Part shown: positions 28,588 through 37,891 of the stretch, piece after piece | Numbering within the stretch: position 1 is the stretch's first letter | Layout: every line of letters begins with the position of its first letter | NCBI GenBank assembly: GCA_913043205.1 | Contig: CAJWLF010000003.1 | Span: forward strand, 1-64,000 | From: an uncultured Chloroflexota bacterium | GTDB lineage: Bacteria; Chloroflexota; UBA11872; VXNJ01 | Reading direction: 5' to 3' | DNA: 64,000 bases | Position numbers and translations under genes: made by a program | Notes under the pieces: generated by a model | The model's database searches: none | Told to the model about the DNA's origin: nothing | Seen by the model: only the letters and a program-made list of their open reading frames with translations

Positions 28588-29486
28588 TCAATCGAGGCCA
28601 GATGACGGTGGACAGACAAATAAGATCCAGCAGCGCCGAGTAAAACACCAACGACAATAGTAAAAACAGAAACGTTTGAAACAAACGCGGCTCCTGTTTG
28701 TATCGGAAGGAAAGAAATAACAGACTCTATTCTTGGTCCTACACGAGCAAAACCTATTATCAGAACAGCAGATGCTATGGCAGAACCGAGTAGCCCTATT
28801 ATTGCCCCTTCGACCACAAATGGACCTCGGACAAACCAGTCAGTAGCACCAATAAGCTTCATTATTTCAATTTCATCCCTACGGGAAAATACCGCAAGCC
28901 GAATTGTATTTTGAATAACAAAAATAGTTACCAATCCAATCGAAACAATTAATACTCCTCCGGCGAATCTCACTAGTTGCGATATGTATAGCAATCTACT
29001 CACTACATCGTCACGAATCAGAACTTCTTCCACAATATTTGTGCGACTTCGCAGTTCATCGGCAAGCACTAATATGGCCTCCGGATCATTCATTCGGATT
29101 TCGATGCTGGCCGGAAAAGGATTATTTTCGATCACATCCAATATTTCAGCCAATTCATCCAGTGTATTTCGAAATTTCACAGCTGCGTCATCTCGACTGA
29201 TAAAAACAACTTCCCCAACGCTGACATCATTTTCGAGTTCGCCCACCAAATCAGCAGTATCAGAAGGAAGGGCATTATCGTTCAAGTACACAACCATATT
29301 TGTCCTACGACCCATAGCATCAATCATGCGTTCTAAAGTGTCATTCACCACTAGGAAACCCCCAAACATCAGTAACATTACAGCTGTAGTCAGAACAGCA
29401 TAAATAGTTCCTTCCAAGTTACTCCATATTGACCAAAATGCAGACTTTAGGACATACGGGAATGCACGTAAATTAGCCACCTTCAT
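28584..29486 (-). CDS. ftsX: Cell-division permease FtsX
   Basis: 300 aa from the ATG at 29486, with GGGGGGA just upstream (the frame stays open to 29534, inside ftsE). One membrane segment at ~residues 25-45, an extracytoplasmic domain (~50-165) with the FtsX-type MVVYL ... DEL segments, then three membrane segments in a FtsX/MacB domain (~175-295) with SRRDEIEIMKLIGAT. FtsX relays FtsE ATP hydrolysis to periplasmic or surface peptidoglycan hydrolases at the septum. It sits between two FtsE-type ATPase genes and just upstream of a LytM hydrolase. Confidence 0.92.
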   Translation of the reverse strand: MKVANLRAFPYVLKSAFWSIWSNLEGTIYAVLTTAVMLLMFGGFLVVNDTLERMIDAMGRRTNMVVYLNDNALPSDTADLVGELENDVSVGEVVFISRDDAAVKFRNTLDELAEILDVIENNPFPASIEIRMNDPEAILVLADELRSRTNIVEEVLIRDDVVSRLLYISQLVRFAGGVLIVSIGLVTIFVIQNTIRLAVFSRRDEIEIMKLIGATDWFVRGPFVVEGAIIGLLGSAIASAVLIIGFARVGPRIESVISFLPIQTGAAFVSNVSVFTIVVGVLLGAAGSYLSVHRHLASIE

Positions 29487-30156
29487 ATCCCCCCGATCTT
29501 TCATCTCGTATAACTTGACCGTTCTCAAGAGCAATTACACGGCGCTGCATCGTATCGACCAACGCCTGATTGTGAGTCGCCACTATCACAGTAGTCCCGG
29601 CCGCATTAATTCGCACCAAAAGGTTCATAGTTTCTCTACCAGAGTCCGGATCCAAATTGCCAGTAGGTTCGTCGGCCACAACAATAGACGGATTAGTCAC
29701 CAAACAACGAGCAACGGCAACTCTTTGCCTTTCCCCTCCTGAAAGCTGCTCTGGGTAACTATTCAATTTGGAGTCCAATCCAACAGTTTCCAAGGCTCCA
29801 AGAATCCTCTCTCTTGAATTTGATCCATAGTCGTCCACCACTCGCAAAGCAAATGCTATATTTTCGCCAACAGTGCGATCCCCCAGCAGTTTAAAGTCTT
29901 GGTGCACAACACCAATTTTACGCCGGAAGATGGGGATATCTTTCCTGCCCAACCTGCCAGTATTTACCCCATCCACAAATATCGCACCACTAGTGGGTCT
30001 TTGGTCGCAGTTTATTAGCCGTATCACCGTTGTCTTACCGGCACCACTCGATCCCACCAAAAACACAAAATCCCGTTCCGGAATTTGAATAGATAAACCG
30101 TTTAGGGCATTGACACCCGAGCCATATGATTTGACTACTTTTTGAAAAACAATCAA
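29473..30156 (-). CDS. ftsE: Cell-division ATP-binding protein FtsE
   Basis: 227 aa, TTG start at 30156 chosen because it gives the standard MIVFQKV N-terminus; no good ribosome site is visible. Motifs: Walker A GSSGAGKTT, LSGGERQR signature, Walker B VVADEPTGNLDP with canonical D-loop, and ATHN switch His. VHQDFKLLGDRTV around the Q-loop is FtsE-like. The stop overlaps ftsX by 14 bases, and codons for the C-terminal GGYEGG supply ftsX's ribosome site. First gene of the division cassette, preceded by a 170-base intergenic space. Confidence 0.92.
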   Translation of the reverse strand: MIVFQKVVKSYGSGVNALNGLSIQIPERDFVFLVGSSGAGKTTVIRLINCDQRPTSGAIFVDGVNTGRLGRKDIPIFRRKIGVVHQDFKLLGDRTVGENIAFALRVVDDYGSNSRERILGALETVGLDSKLNSYPEQLSGGERQRVAVARCLVTNPSIVVADEPTGNLDPDSGRETMNLLVRINAAGTTVIVATHNQALVDTMQRRVIALENGQVIRDERSGGYEGG

Positions 30157-30246
30157 TTGTATAACTATCCGTTAACGCCTAAAACGTTAAGATTTAGGTT
30201 CTTTGATAGGACGAACATTTCATTACATTGTAACGGATTATTCGAA

Positions 30247-30270
30247 TAGCAGATCATCTAGCAGATCATC
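30247..30270. repeat. Tandem 12-bp direct repeat (two copies)
   Basis: TAGCAGATCATC occurs twice head to tail in the gap upstream of ftsE. It may be slippage or a paired protein-binding site for the division cassette; function unknown. Confidence 0.5.
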
Positions 30271-30326
30271 AACAAAGACAGTTCATCAAACAATAAATCA
30301 ATATCCGAGTCGTTCATTCAAACCCT

Positions 30327-30617
30327 TCAATTATTTGTTTGATGTCGCCGATATGACAAGATTGCGACGGTAGAGATCAATATAACGAACAGTGTTCCGG
30401 TAGCCGCAGCAAAATACCTTACCCGATAATCTGGCTCAGGCAAGTTCTCAACATCTTCGAACAAAGTCTGCGGTGTAGGCACCGGAATTGCATCTTGCTG
30501 TTGTATAGGATAGGTGGCAGTTGTTCCATCGAAGGCAGAATATATAGTTCCTACACTCAAATGAAAGCAAATCACCAAACACAAAATGGCAACACACACA
30601 CGCAATTTAGCTATCAT
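30327..30617 (-). CDS. Small membrane protein of unknown function
   Basis: 96 aa from the ATG at 30617, which overlaps the end of prfB by 11 bases; the frame stays open to 30662, but the ATG at 30617 puts a signal-like hydrophobic stretch (~residues 4-24) at the N-terminus. A short Pro/acidic extracytoplasmic linker ([18 protein letters not shown]) and a second membrane segment (~67-85) with a basic tail (YRRHQTNN) follow. No family recognised. Translational coupling to prfB and position before ftsE are visible; a role in either process is not shown. Confidence 0.55.
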   Translation of the reverse strand: MIAKLRVCVAILCLVICFHLSVGTIYSAFDGTTATYPIQQQDAIPVPTPQTLFEDVENLPEPDYRVRYFAAATGTLFVILISTVAILSYRRHQTNN

Positions 30618-31717
30618 CAGACGCTGCAAGATTTGAGCGTAGATAAGCTTCAATAAAGGCATCTAAGTTACCATCAAGAACAGACTCGGCATCACTAGTT
30701 TCAAAATCAGTCCTCAAGTCTTTTACTGACTTATATGGATGAAGCACGTATGATCGAATTTGATTACCAAAATCAGCCTTAACATGCTCTCCGCGTAAAC
30801 GAGAGTGCTCTTCTTCTTTTTCTCGCATCCTTAATTCAGTGACGCGAGATCGCAAAATAGTCCAAGCAACCTCACGGTTTTTTATCTGAGAACGCTGACT
30901 CTGGCAAGAAGCGGTGATACCGGTGGGGGTGTGAGTTAGCCGAACAGCAGAATCAGTTTTGTTCACATGTTGCCCACCTGCTCCACCAGCACGAAAAGTA
31001 TCAATCCTTACGTCATCTGCCGGTATATCTACAGCAACAGCATCTTCTATGACGGGTACGACCTCAACGCGTGCAAACGAAGTATGCCGCCGATTCCCAG
31101 AATCAAATGGGGATATCCTGACCAGTCTATGTACCCCAGCTTCAGCTTTGAGATAGCCATAGGCATTTCTGCCTTCAAATTTTATGGTGACACTCTTAAT
31201 CCCAGCCTCTTCTCCAGGCGATAAATCTAATATTTCTGCCTGATATTTTCTTGCTTCACTCCATCTCGAATACATCCTCTGCAACATCTCAGCCCAGTCT
31301 TGAGATTCAGTTCCACCGGCTCCAGGAGCTATAGATATAATGGCACCAGATTCGTCATATTCACCTGAAAACATCAGCTCCATTTGCCTGCGCTCAAGTT
31401 CGGTCTCTAATGTCGATATCCCTATTTCAATACCATTGAGCATTTCAGCATCGCCCACCGCGATTTCCGCTAGTTCGAGTAAGTCCCGGGAATCCGATTC
31501 GAGCTCTGCCCACGACTGCATCTCATCACGTTTAATGTGAATTCGTTTCATGACTAGCCCAGCAGCTCGCCTGTTGTCCCAAAAGCCTGGCTTAGAAGTT
31601 TCTTCTTCCAAAGCCGCTATCTGTGCATCAACAGAAGAATGGTCAAAGATGCCCCCTAATCTCGCGCACACGATCCAAAACCTGCAACGCTCTCTGAGCA
31701 GCTTCCTTAGCGTCCAT
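30607..31717 (-). CDS. prfB: Peptide chain release factor 2, with programmed +1 frameshift
   Basis: Decoding starts at ATG 31717. Twenty-four codons lead to CTT followed by an in-frame TGA (31645-31643); a +1 shift at CTT-TGA-C joins the long downstream frame, giving about 369 aa. An AGGGGG stimulator lies just upstream of the slip site. The GGQ motif ([16 protein letters not shown]) that triggers peptidyl-tRNA hydrolysis and the RF-2 type N-terminal coiled region are present. RF2 terminates at UGA/UAA, so the shift makes a feedback loop in which scarce RF2 favours frameshifting. It lies 47 bases after secA, a pairing found in many bacteria, and overlaps the small membrane-protein gene. Confidence 0.95.
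31642..31654 (-). promoter_or_regulatory. prfB programmed +1 frameshift site
   Basis: Minus-strand reading is GGG-CAT-CTT-TGA-C: the slippery CTT codon, an in-frame UGA with the weak C context, and a Shine-Dalgarno-like AGGGGG (reaching 31656) a few bases before it. This matches the conserved RF2 autoregulatory element. Confidence 0.95.
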
Positions 31718-31764
31718 TATGAGTCCGACAGTTCACACCTATATCCAATCTAAATGTTCCCTAA

Positions 31765-34344
31765 CTATGCTCTACTGCGTTTAGACAGCTTAGCCTTCCG
31801 CCTACGTTGGGCACGATTAAGTCCTTGGTCTGAAGCACTGCCAGTGGTTGATTGAGAAGAAATTCTATCGTCCAACGTATGTCCCTGAACACCACCTCGT
31901 TTTTCAAGCCCTGCCTGCGCTGTCAAAATAGTTTCCGTTTCTGTCACAGGACGAGCCTCTAGGCGAAAAAATCTCCGGGTAACTTCATATCGCATAACAT
32001 CCTGCAGCTGCCTAAACAATCGAAACCCTTGACGCTTAAATTCCACCAAAGGATTTTGCTGCCCATAGGCCACTAACCCTATCCCTTGCCGTAACTCTTC
32101 AACTGCTGTCAAATGTCCCACCCATAGAAAATCAAGCTGCTGTAGCAGAAGCCAACGCAGCAGATCATCAAGGTAATCGCCAAAATCCTCAGATCTTTGG
32201 TCAATCAATCGTCGGGCCCTTTGACAAAGATCATTGATTATTTCCTCAGACTCGCAATCCAATAAGTCTTCAAGCTCCAGCTCTTCGTTATGCGTCAATT
32301 CATTGAACGAAGTAACCCCTGCTAATAAATCTTCGTCTGAAGAATGAAGATCCAGATCCCGATTAATGACCAAATTATGAACTTCCTGATCTAGCATTTC
32401 CTCCAACACACCCCTAAGATTTTCGCCTTCAAGATATTCTTCACGCTGACGATAAATTATTTCACGCTGCCTGTTCACTACATCATCAAATTCCACAACA
32501 TGTTTACGAATATCAAAGTTATATGCTTCCACGCGACTTTGCGCCGATTCTATGGACCGGGAAACTATCTTGTTTTCTATCGGTACAGAATCATCCATAC
32601 CAAGCTTTTCCATGATTCCAGCAATGCGATCACTGCGAAACCGTCGCATCAATTCATCTTCAAGAGATATAAAAAACCGTGATTCACCTGGGTCACCCTG
32701 TCTACCTGAGCGACCACGAAGTTGATTATCTATCCGACGAGACTCATGACGTTCAGTACCTATCACCGAAAGTCCACCTAATTCAGCCACTCCCGACCCA
32801 AGCTTAATATCGGTGCCTCTACCAGCCATGTTGGTAGCTATCGTCACAGATCCCAATTGCCCTGCATTTTCTACTATGGAAGCTTCTTGCTCATGATATT
32901 TCGCATTGAGAACTTGATGACCAATCTTGCGTACCTTGAGCATCTCACTCAAACGTTCCGATGACTCGATAGAGGTAGTTCCCACCAAAACTGGCCGACC
33001 AGATGAGTGAGTTTCACGTATATATGTAGCAACAGCTTCATACTTTGCCTCAATGGTTCTATATATATAGTCTGAGTGGTCCTGACGAATCATTGGTTGA
33101 TGAGTTGGCACAACTTGCACGTCAAGACCATATATTTTTTGCAACTCCTCTTCTTCTGTTTTAGCAGTACCAGTCATGCCAGCTAGCTTGATATACGTCC
33201 TGAAAAAATTTTGATAGGTGACAGTCGCTAACGTTTGAGTTTCTGCCTGAACCTGGACACGTTCTTTAGCCTCAATAGATTGGTGCAATCCCTCACCAAA
33301 ACGCCTGCCCGGCATGAGCCGTCCAGTAAATTCATCAACTATCGCTATCTCGGCATTAGGATCTTTACCATCGATCACGACTCCATCCCTCACCAGGACA
33401 TATTCCTTACCCCGATGGTAGAGGGATTTCGCCTTTATGGCCTGCTGCAAGTAATGCAACATCTGGAAATTACCCTCAGCATATATATTGTCGATATTTA
33501 ATCTTTGTTCGACTCGATCAATGCCATCGTCGGTCATAGAAATCGCCCGGGCCTTAAGATCTACCGTATACTCAGCGCCCTCCTCAAAGTTTCTGACTAA
33601 TCTCGCAAATTCGTAATAGTGCTGTGCAGATTCCTCTGCCTGACCCGAAATAATTAACGGTGTGCGTGCTTCATCAATAAGAATGTTGTCGATTTCATCA
33701 ACAATAGCAAAATTGAGTTGCCGCTGAACTCGAGCAGAGAGATCATGCACCATATTGTCGCGAAGATAATCAAATCCAAATTCATTGTTAGTACCGTAAG
33801 TAACATCACATAGATATGCCGCCCGTCTGTCATCAGCAGACATGCCAGCTTGGATTACACCTACACTCAATCCCAGGGATTCCAACACAGGACCCATCCA
33901 ATCACGATCACGACGAGCTAAGTAGTCGTTCACTGTTACCACATGAACACCCTGTCCTGAGAGAGCATTCAAGTATGCCGCCAAAGGGGCGCAATAGGTT
34001 TTCCCTTCGCCGGTCTTCATCTCAGCGACAGACCCCTTATGCAGTATTATTCCGCCCATAACCTGCACGTCAAACTGCCGATCTCCAATCGTGCGAACAG
34101 TGGCTTCACGCACTGCAGCAAAAGCTTCCGGTAACAGGTCATCAAGAGAAGAGCCGGACTGAATTCGTTCCCTGAATTGCAGAGTTAATTTGGCCATCTG
34201 GTCATCAGATAGGGATTGCATACTTTCTTCATTGCGGTTGACCAGATCGACTATAGGCTGCAGCCTCCTAGCTGTCCGCTGAGGTGTATCTGGATTCAGA
34301 TTTTTAAGCCAACCGAGCAATTTATTTACTGGATTTTCTATCAC
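31765..34344 (-). CDS. secA: Preprotein translocase ATPase SecA
   Basis: 859 aa, normal length. Motifs: MKTGEGKT (Walker A), VTVNDYLARRD, the DEAD-like VDEIDNILIDEARTP, IDEFTGR-type (VDEFTGRLMPGRR), TNMAGRGTDI and QLRGRSGRQGDPG. SecA drives exported proteins through SecYEG. The C-terminus is basic (RAQRRRKAKLSKRSRA) and lacks the CxCxSG zinc-binding tail, a common variation outside Proteobacteria. It is followed by prfB in the same direction and preceded by dnaB with a 97-base gap. Confidence 0.97.
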   Translation of the reverse strand: MIENPVNKLLGWLKNLNPDTPQRTARRLQPIVDLVNRNEESMQSLSDDQMAKLTLQFRERIQSGSSLDDLLPEAFAAVREATVRTIGDRQFDVQVMGGIILHKGSVAEMKTGEGKTYCAPLAAYLNALSGQGVHVVTVNDYLARRDRDWMGPVLESLGLSVGVIQAGMSADDRRAAYLCDVTYGTNNEFGFDYLRDNMVHDLSARVQRQLNFAIVDEIDNILIDEARTPLIISGQAEESAQHYYEFARLVRNFEEGAEYTVDLKARAISMTDDGIDRVEQRLNIDNIYAEGNFQMLHYLQQAIKAKSLYHRGKEYVLVRDGVVIDGKDPNAEIAIVDEFTGRLMPGRRFGEGLHQSIEAKERVQVQAETQTLATVTYQNFFRTYIKLAGMTGTAKTEEEELQKIYGLDVQVVPTHQPMIRQDHSDYIYRTIEAKYEAVATYIRETHSSGRPVLVGTTSIESSERLSEMLKVRKIGHQVLNAKYHEQEASIVENAGQLGSVTIATNMAGRGTDIKLGSGVAELGGLSVIGTERHESRRIDNQLRGRSGRQGDPGESRFFISLEDELMRRFRSDRIAGIMEKLGMDDSVPIENKIVSRSIESAQSRVEAYNFDIRKHVVEFDDVVNRQREIIYRQREEYLEGENLRGVLEEMLDQEVHNLVINRDLDLHSSDEDLLAGVTSFNELTHNEELELEDLLDCESEEIINDLCQRARRLIDQRSEDFGDYLDDLLRWLLLQQLDFLWVGHLTAVEELRQGIGLVAYGQQNPLVEFKRQGFRLFRQLQDVMRYEVTRRFFRLEARPVTETETILTAQAGLEKRGGVQGHTLDDRISSQSTTGSASDQGLNRAQRRRKAKLSKRSRA

Positions 34345-34441
34345 GATGATTTATACAACACATATTTTAAACAGAATCATGCAAAACATAACGCACAAAA
34401 AGGTGCGCCAGGAACAGCAAAAAATAGTCAGGGGATATTGC

Positions 34442-35791
34442 TCAATTGAATGGCTCGGATCGATCATTGTTGGACCGTGCACCCGCTTCCAAGAACAATC
34501 CTTGCTGCCTAAGAAACATGACATCAAGTTCACCTACAGAACCGTGTCTATGCTTAGCCACTTCAACTTTCATTCGTAAAGGACCAGAATGTGGGACATC
34601 TCCACCATCAGCGTACAGAAACATAACAATATCTGCATCTTGCTCTATGGATCCGGATTCTCTAAGGTCTGACAGTCTGGGCTTTTGGTCCCCTCTTGCA
34701 TCAATAGCACGAGACAACTGAGCTCCAGCAATAACAGGCACATCTAGTTCACGAGCTATGGATTTAAGGGATCTAGTAATTTCAGATATCTCCTGCACCC
34801 GATTTTCTGTGCGCCCACTAGTACGCATCAATTGCAGGTAATCCACCACTATCAGTCCTATATTGTGCTGAGCATGCATACGCCGACATTTCGCCCTGAG
34901 CTGAAGGATTGACAAGGCAGGAGTATCATCGATAAAAACAGGACATTCAGATAACTCTCCTATAGCTTGCCCCACTTTCTGGAAGTCGGCATCAGTAAGC
35001 CGTGCATCCCTGAGTAACGATGAATCTATTTGGGCTTCCATGCTGACCAAACGTTGTGCCAATTGAACCGGGGACACTTCCAAAGTAAACAACGCCACTG
35101 GAACATCTTGTTGACGGGCTGCCTTCCAGGCAACATTTAACATAAATGTTGTTTTACCCATTCCAGTTCTCGCTGCAACTATGATGAGATCTGAACGTTG
35201 ATAACCGCCAAGCAACTCATTAAGTTTGTTATAGCCCGTAGGAACCCCATTTAGTAACTCAGGCCTCTCATGCCGAAAATGCATGTCATCGACATAGTCA
35301 GTAAGAATCTCGCGAAGGGAATAATAACGAGCTGACTCGGATTTCCGCGCGATACGGAAAATTATCTCTTCAGCATTATCCAAGACAGTAGCCGCATCAG
35401 CATCCGAACTCAACGCTAAGCTACTTATGTCTCCAGCCCCAACAATAACCTGCCTCAATATTGAGGCCCGCTTAACAATATCCGCATAATACTCCACGTT
35501 AAAAGCACTAGGGACATCATTTGCCAAAGAGGAAACATAGGATTCCCCCCCTACCGTTTCCAAAACTTCCATGCGCTCCAATTCATCACAAACAGTGACA
35601 AAATCGGCAGGTTCATTACGAACACCTAATAGGCGAATCGCTTCATATATAGATCGGTGAGATTGCCGGTAGAAATCATCAGGATCTATCAAGTCGGAAA
35701 CCTTAGTAAATCCGTCAGGATCTATCAGCAAGCTCCCAAGAACTGATCGCTCAGCCTCAATATTTTGTGGCGGCAAACGGTCAACAGCCAA
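34442..35791 (-). CDS. dnaB: Replicative DNA helicase DnaB
   Basis: 449 aa. N-terminal DnaB domain starts PPQNIEAERSVLGSLLIDP; the C-terminal RecA-like domain (~180-449) has Walker A RTGMGKTTFML, IGLIVVDYLQLM (Walker B) and the LRESGSIEQDADIV segment with the Arg finger region. It unwinds DNA at the fork as a hexamer. No intein is present. It lies 42 bases after rplI, the usual rplI-dnaB order. Confidence 0.97.
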   Translation of the reverse strand: MAVDRLPPQNIEAERSVLGSLLIDPDGFTKVSDLIDPDDFYRQSHRSIYEAIRLLGVRNEPADFVTVCDELERMEVLETVGGESYVSSLANDVPSAFNVEYYADIVKRASILRQVIVGAGDISSLALSSDADAATVLDNAEEIIFRIARKSESARYYSLREILTDYVDDMHFRHERPELLNGVPTGYNKLNELLGGYQRSDLIIVAARTGMGKTTFMLNVAWKAARQQDVPVALFTLEVSPVQLAQRLVSMEAQIDSSLLRDARLTDADFQKVGQAIGELSECPVFIDDTPALSILQLRAKCRRMHAQHNIGLIVVDYLQLMRTSGRTENRVQEISEITRSLKSIARELDVPVIAGAQLSRAIDARGDQKPRLSDLRESGSIEQDADIVMFLYADGGDVPHSGPLRMKVEVAKHRHGSVGELDVMFLRQQGLFLEAGARSNNDRSEPFN

Positions 35792-35833
35792 CTACAACCC
35801 CAAGTTTTCTATGTTGATGGACACCCGCAATTA

Positions 35834-36436
35834 TTATGTGCCCAGCTCCTCTTGTTCCAATTCTGTTACTTGATTCTCTTCAATACGCAAAGCATCTAAT
35901 GCCTCTGCCTCGTTCACTTCCACATCTAAATCGCCATCTACAGCATCATTATCATTCTGTGCTTCAGCAACCATAGGGTCTTCCTCTTCAGCGACATCAA
36001 CCACTTCAACATTTAATGACACATCAAAGCCATGTCCTATTCGTAAAGGCAGGCGAAACGAGCCTAAAGAACGTATTGGCTCATCAATCTCAATTTTATG
36101 CCTATCCAGTTCCATTTTGAGCTGTTCAGAAATCGCTAAAGACACCTGCTGAGCCGTAACTTGTCCGTGCAAGCGATTTTGCCCTCCAACACGAGCAGCA
36201 ATTTTCACAGTTGCACCCTGCAGATTATGAGCTAAATTCTCAGCTTGTTCACGCTCTTGCATAATCCTATGCTTCTCAATGCTGCGACGGAAACCAGCAT
36301 CTCGAAGAATACTCGCCTCTGCCAAACGAGCTTTCCCCGTCGGAATCAAGAAATTACGTCCATAGCCGTCAGATACTTCAGCAACATCCCCTATAGACCC
36401 CACATTAGCCACTTCTTCGAGCAAAACTACTTTCAT
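35834..36436 (-). CDS. rplI: 50S ribosomal protein L9 with acidic C-terminal extension
   Basis: 200 aa, about 50 longer than typical L9. The N-terminal domain has the signature VLLEEVANVGSIGDVAEVSDGYGRNFLIP, followed by the connecting helix and the C-terminal domain ending near residue 150 (DVSLNVEVVDV). From ~152 a strongly acidic, low-complexity tail (EEEDP, NDNDAVDGD, EVNEAEALDALRIEEN, EQEELGT) extends to the end. L9 binds 23S rRNA at the L1 stalk base. The tail has no known function. Located between rho and dnaB on the same strand. Confidence 0.95.
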   Translation of the reverse strand: MKVVLLEEVANVGSIGDVAEVSDGYGRNFLIPTGKARLAEASILRDAGFRRSIEKHRIMQEREQAENLAHNLQGATVKIAARVGGQNRLHGQVTAQQVSLAISEQLKMELDRHKIEIDEPIRSLGSFRLPLRIGHGFDVSLNVEVVDVAEEEDPMVAEAQNDNDAVDGDLDVEVNEAEALDALRIEENQVTELEQEELGT

Positions 36437-36526
36437 TACAATACAGTCCTTTAAATCGCCGACCTAATTCAGAAAAAACAAACACACCATCCGTGGTAAA
36501 TAGCCAAATATTGTAGCAAAACCTCA

Positions 36527-37891
36527 CTAGAACGATTGCTTGGTGATTTGTTCCAAAAATTCTTTGTTGGTTTTTGTCTTTCGCAACTGGTCCATCATCA
36601 ATTCCACTGCATCCTCGTCGCCCACCGCACTCAGCATACGTCGCAAAAGCCAACTCAAACGGGTTTCCTCCTCGTCCAGTAGCAATTCTATGCGACGAGT
36701 TCCAGACTTCAAAACATCCACTGCTGGGAATGTCCCACGCTCAGCTAGCCTACGATTAAGTATTAATTCCCAGTTACCTGTCCCTTTGAATTCCTCGTAG
36801 ATCACTTCATCCATTCGACTTCCAGTATCGATCAAGCAAGAAGCCAATACGGTTAGGCTCCCACCACCCTCAATATTCCGACCAGAGCCAAAAAACGTTT
36901 TAGGTGGTATTAGCCCTGCAGGATCCATACCACCTGACATGGTTTTACCACTCGATGGTACCGCCAAATTATAGGCCCTCGCCAACCTTGTAATACTGTC
37001 CAAAAACAAAACTACATTCTCACCGCTCTCAACTAGCCGCCGAGCCCTCGCCATCGTCATTTCTGCAACACGACAGTGGCTATCAGGGGTCTCATCGAAA
37101 GTAGAACTAATGACCTCTGCATCAATCGCTCGTTCCCAATCTGTAACTTCTTCAGGTCGCTCCCCTATCAATGCCACCACAGTGTGCACATCGCCATGAT
37201 TCGAAACAATAGCTCGGGCCACTCTCTTCATTAACTCGGTCTTACCGGCTTTAGGAGGAGAAACGATAAGGCCGCGCTGTCCTCTACCTATCGGGGCAAT
37301 CATGTCTATAATGCGACTCGTCAACTCTGCCGTATCGTTTTCCAAAGTAAGTTGATCCTCAGGAAATATCGGAGTTAGTCGTTGAAAGCGAGGTCTCTTT
37401 GCGGCTGCCTCAGGCTCGCCATTATTGACAGCGACTACCCTGACTAACCCCCTATACTTTTCGTTATCCTTAGGTCGTCGCACCTGCCCAGTAAGCTGAT
37501 CTCCAGTTCTAAGTCCAAATCTACGAACTTGGGTCTGTGATACATATACGTCAGTTCTAGACGGTAACCAATGCTCATCGCGACGTATGAATCCATATCC
37601 ATCATCCACGATCTCCAAAACCCCCACCTCCAAGCTACTAGCCTGCAGTTCATCACTTATCGAGATAAGCCTGCCAATTAAATCCCTCTTATCCATCGAA
37701 GAAGGATCCGGCAAATCTAAAGCTTCTGCCGCGGCTAGGAGCTCTTGCATATCCCGTTGGTAGAACTCTCGGGACGAGAGTAATCCAAGATTTTCGACCT
37801 CACCATTCAACAAACCAAAATCAAACTCTGGTGCTGCCCGAGATCGTGAAGGTCGTGAAGATCTCCGTCTACTACCCATTGTTGTTCCCAA
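36527..37891 (-). CDS. rho: Transcription termination factor Rho
   Basis: 454 aa. A short basic N-terminus (RRRSSRPSRSR) leads to a Rho_N helical domain (~45-90), the RNA-binding cold-shock-like domain (~95-165, VLEIVDDGYGFIRRD) and the RecA-type ATPase with SPPKAGKTEL (Walker A), VVALIGERPEEVTD and NVVLFLDSITRLARAYN. The C-terminal R-loop/K-loop region (SSGKTMSGGMDP) is intact. It terminates untranslated transcripts as a hexamer. An ATG five codons in (37879) is an alternative start. Its upstream region is a 474-base divergent spacer facing nadD, where autoregulatory leader RNA might lie. Confidence 0.96.
   Translation of the reverse strand: MGTTMGSRRRSSRPSRSRAAPEFDFGLLNGEVENLGLLSSREFYQRDMQELLAAAEALDLPDPSSMDKRDLIGRLISISDELQASSLEVGVLEIVDDGYGFIRRDEHWLPSRTDVYVSQTQVRRFGLRTGDQLTGQVRRPKDNEKYRGLVRVVAVNNGEPEAAAKRPRFQRLTPIFPEDQLTLENDTAELTSRIIDMIAPIGRGQRGLIVSPPKAGKTELMKRVARAIVSNHGDVHTVVALIGERPEEVTDWERAIDAEVISSTFDETPDSHCRVAEMTMARARRLVESGENVVLFLDSITRLARAYNLAVPSSGKTMSGGMDPAGLIPPKTFFGSGRNIEGGGSLTVLASCLIDTGSRMDEVIYEEFKGTGNWELILNRRLAERGTFPAVDVLKSGTRRIELLLDEEETRLSWLLRRMLSAVGDEDAVELMMDQLRKTKTNKEFLEQITKQSF

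Noticed and set aside
30247-30270. Possible CRISPR-like repeat
   Set aside because: Only two abutting 12-base copies without spacers and no cas genes.
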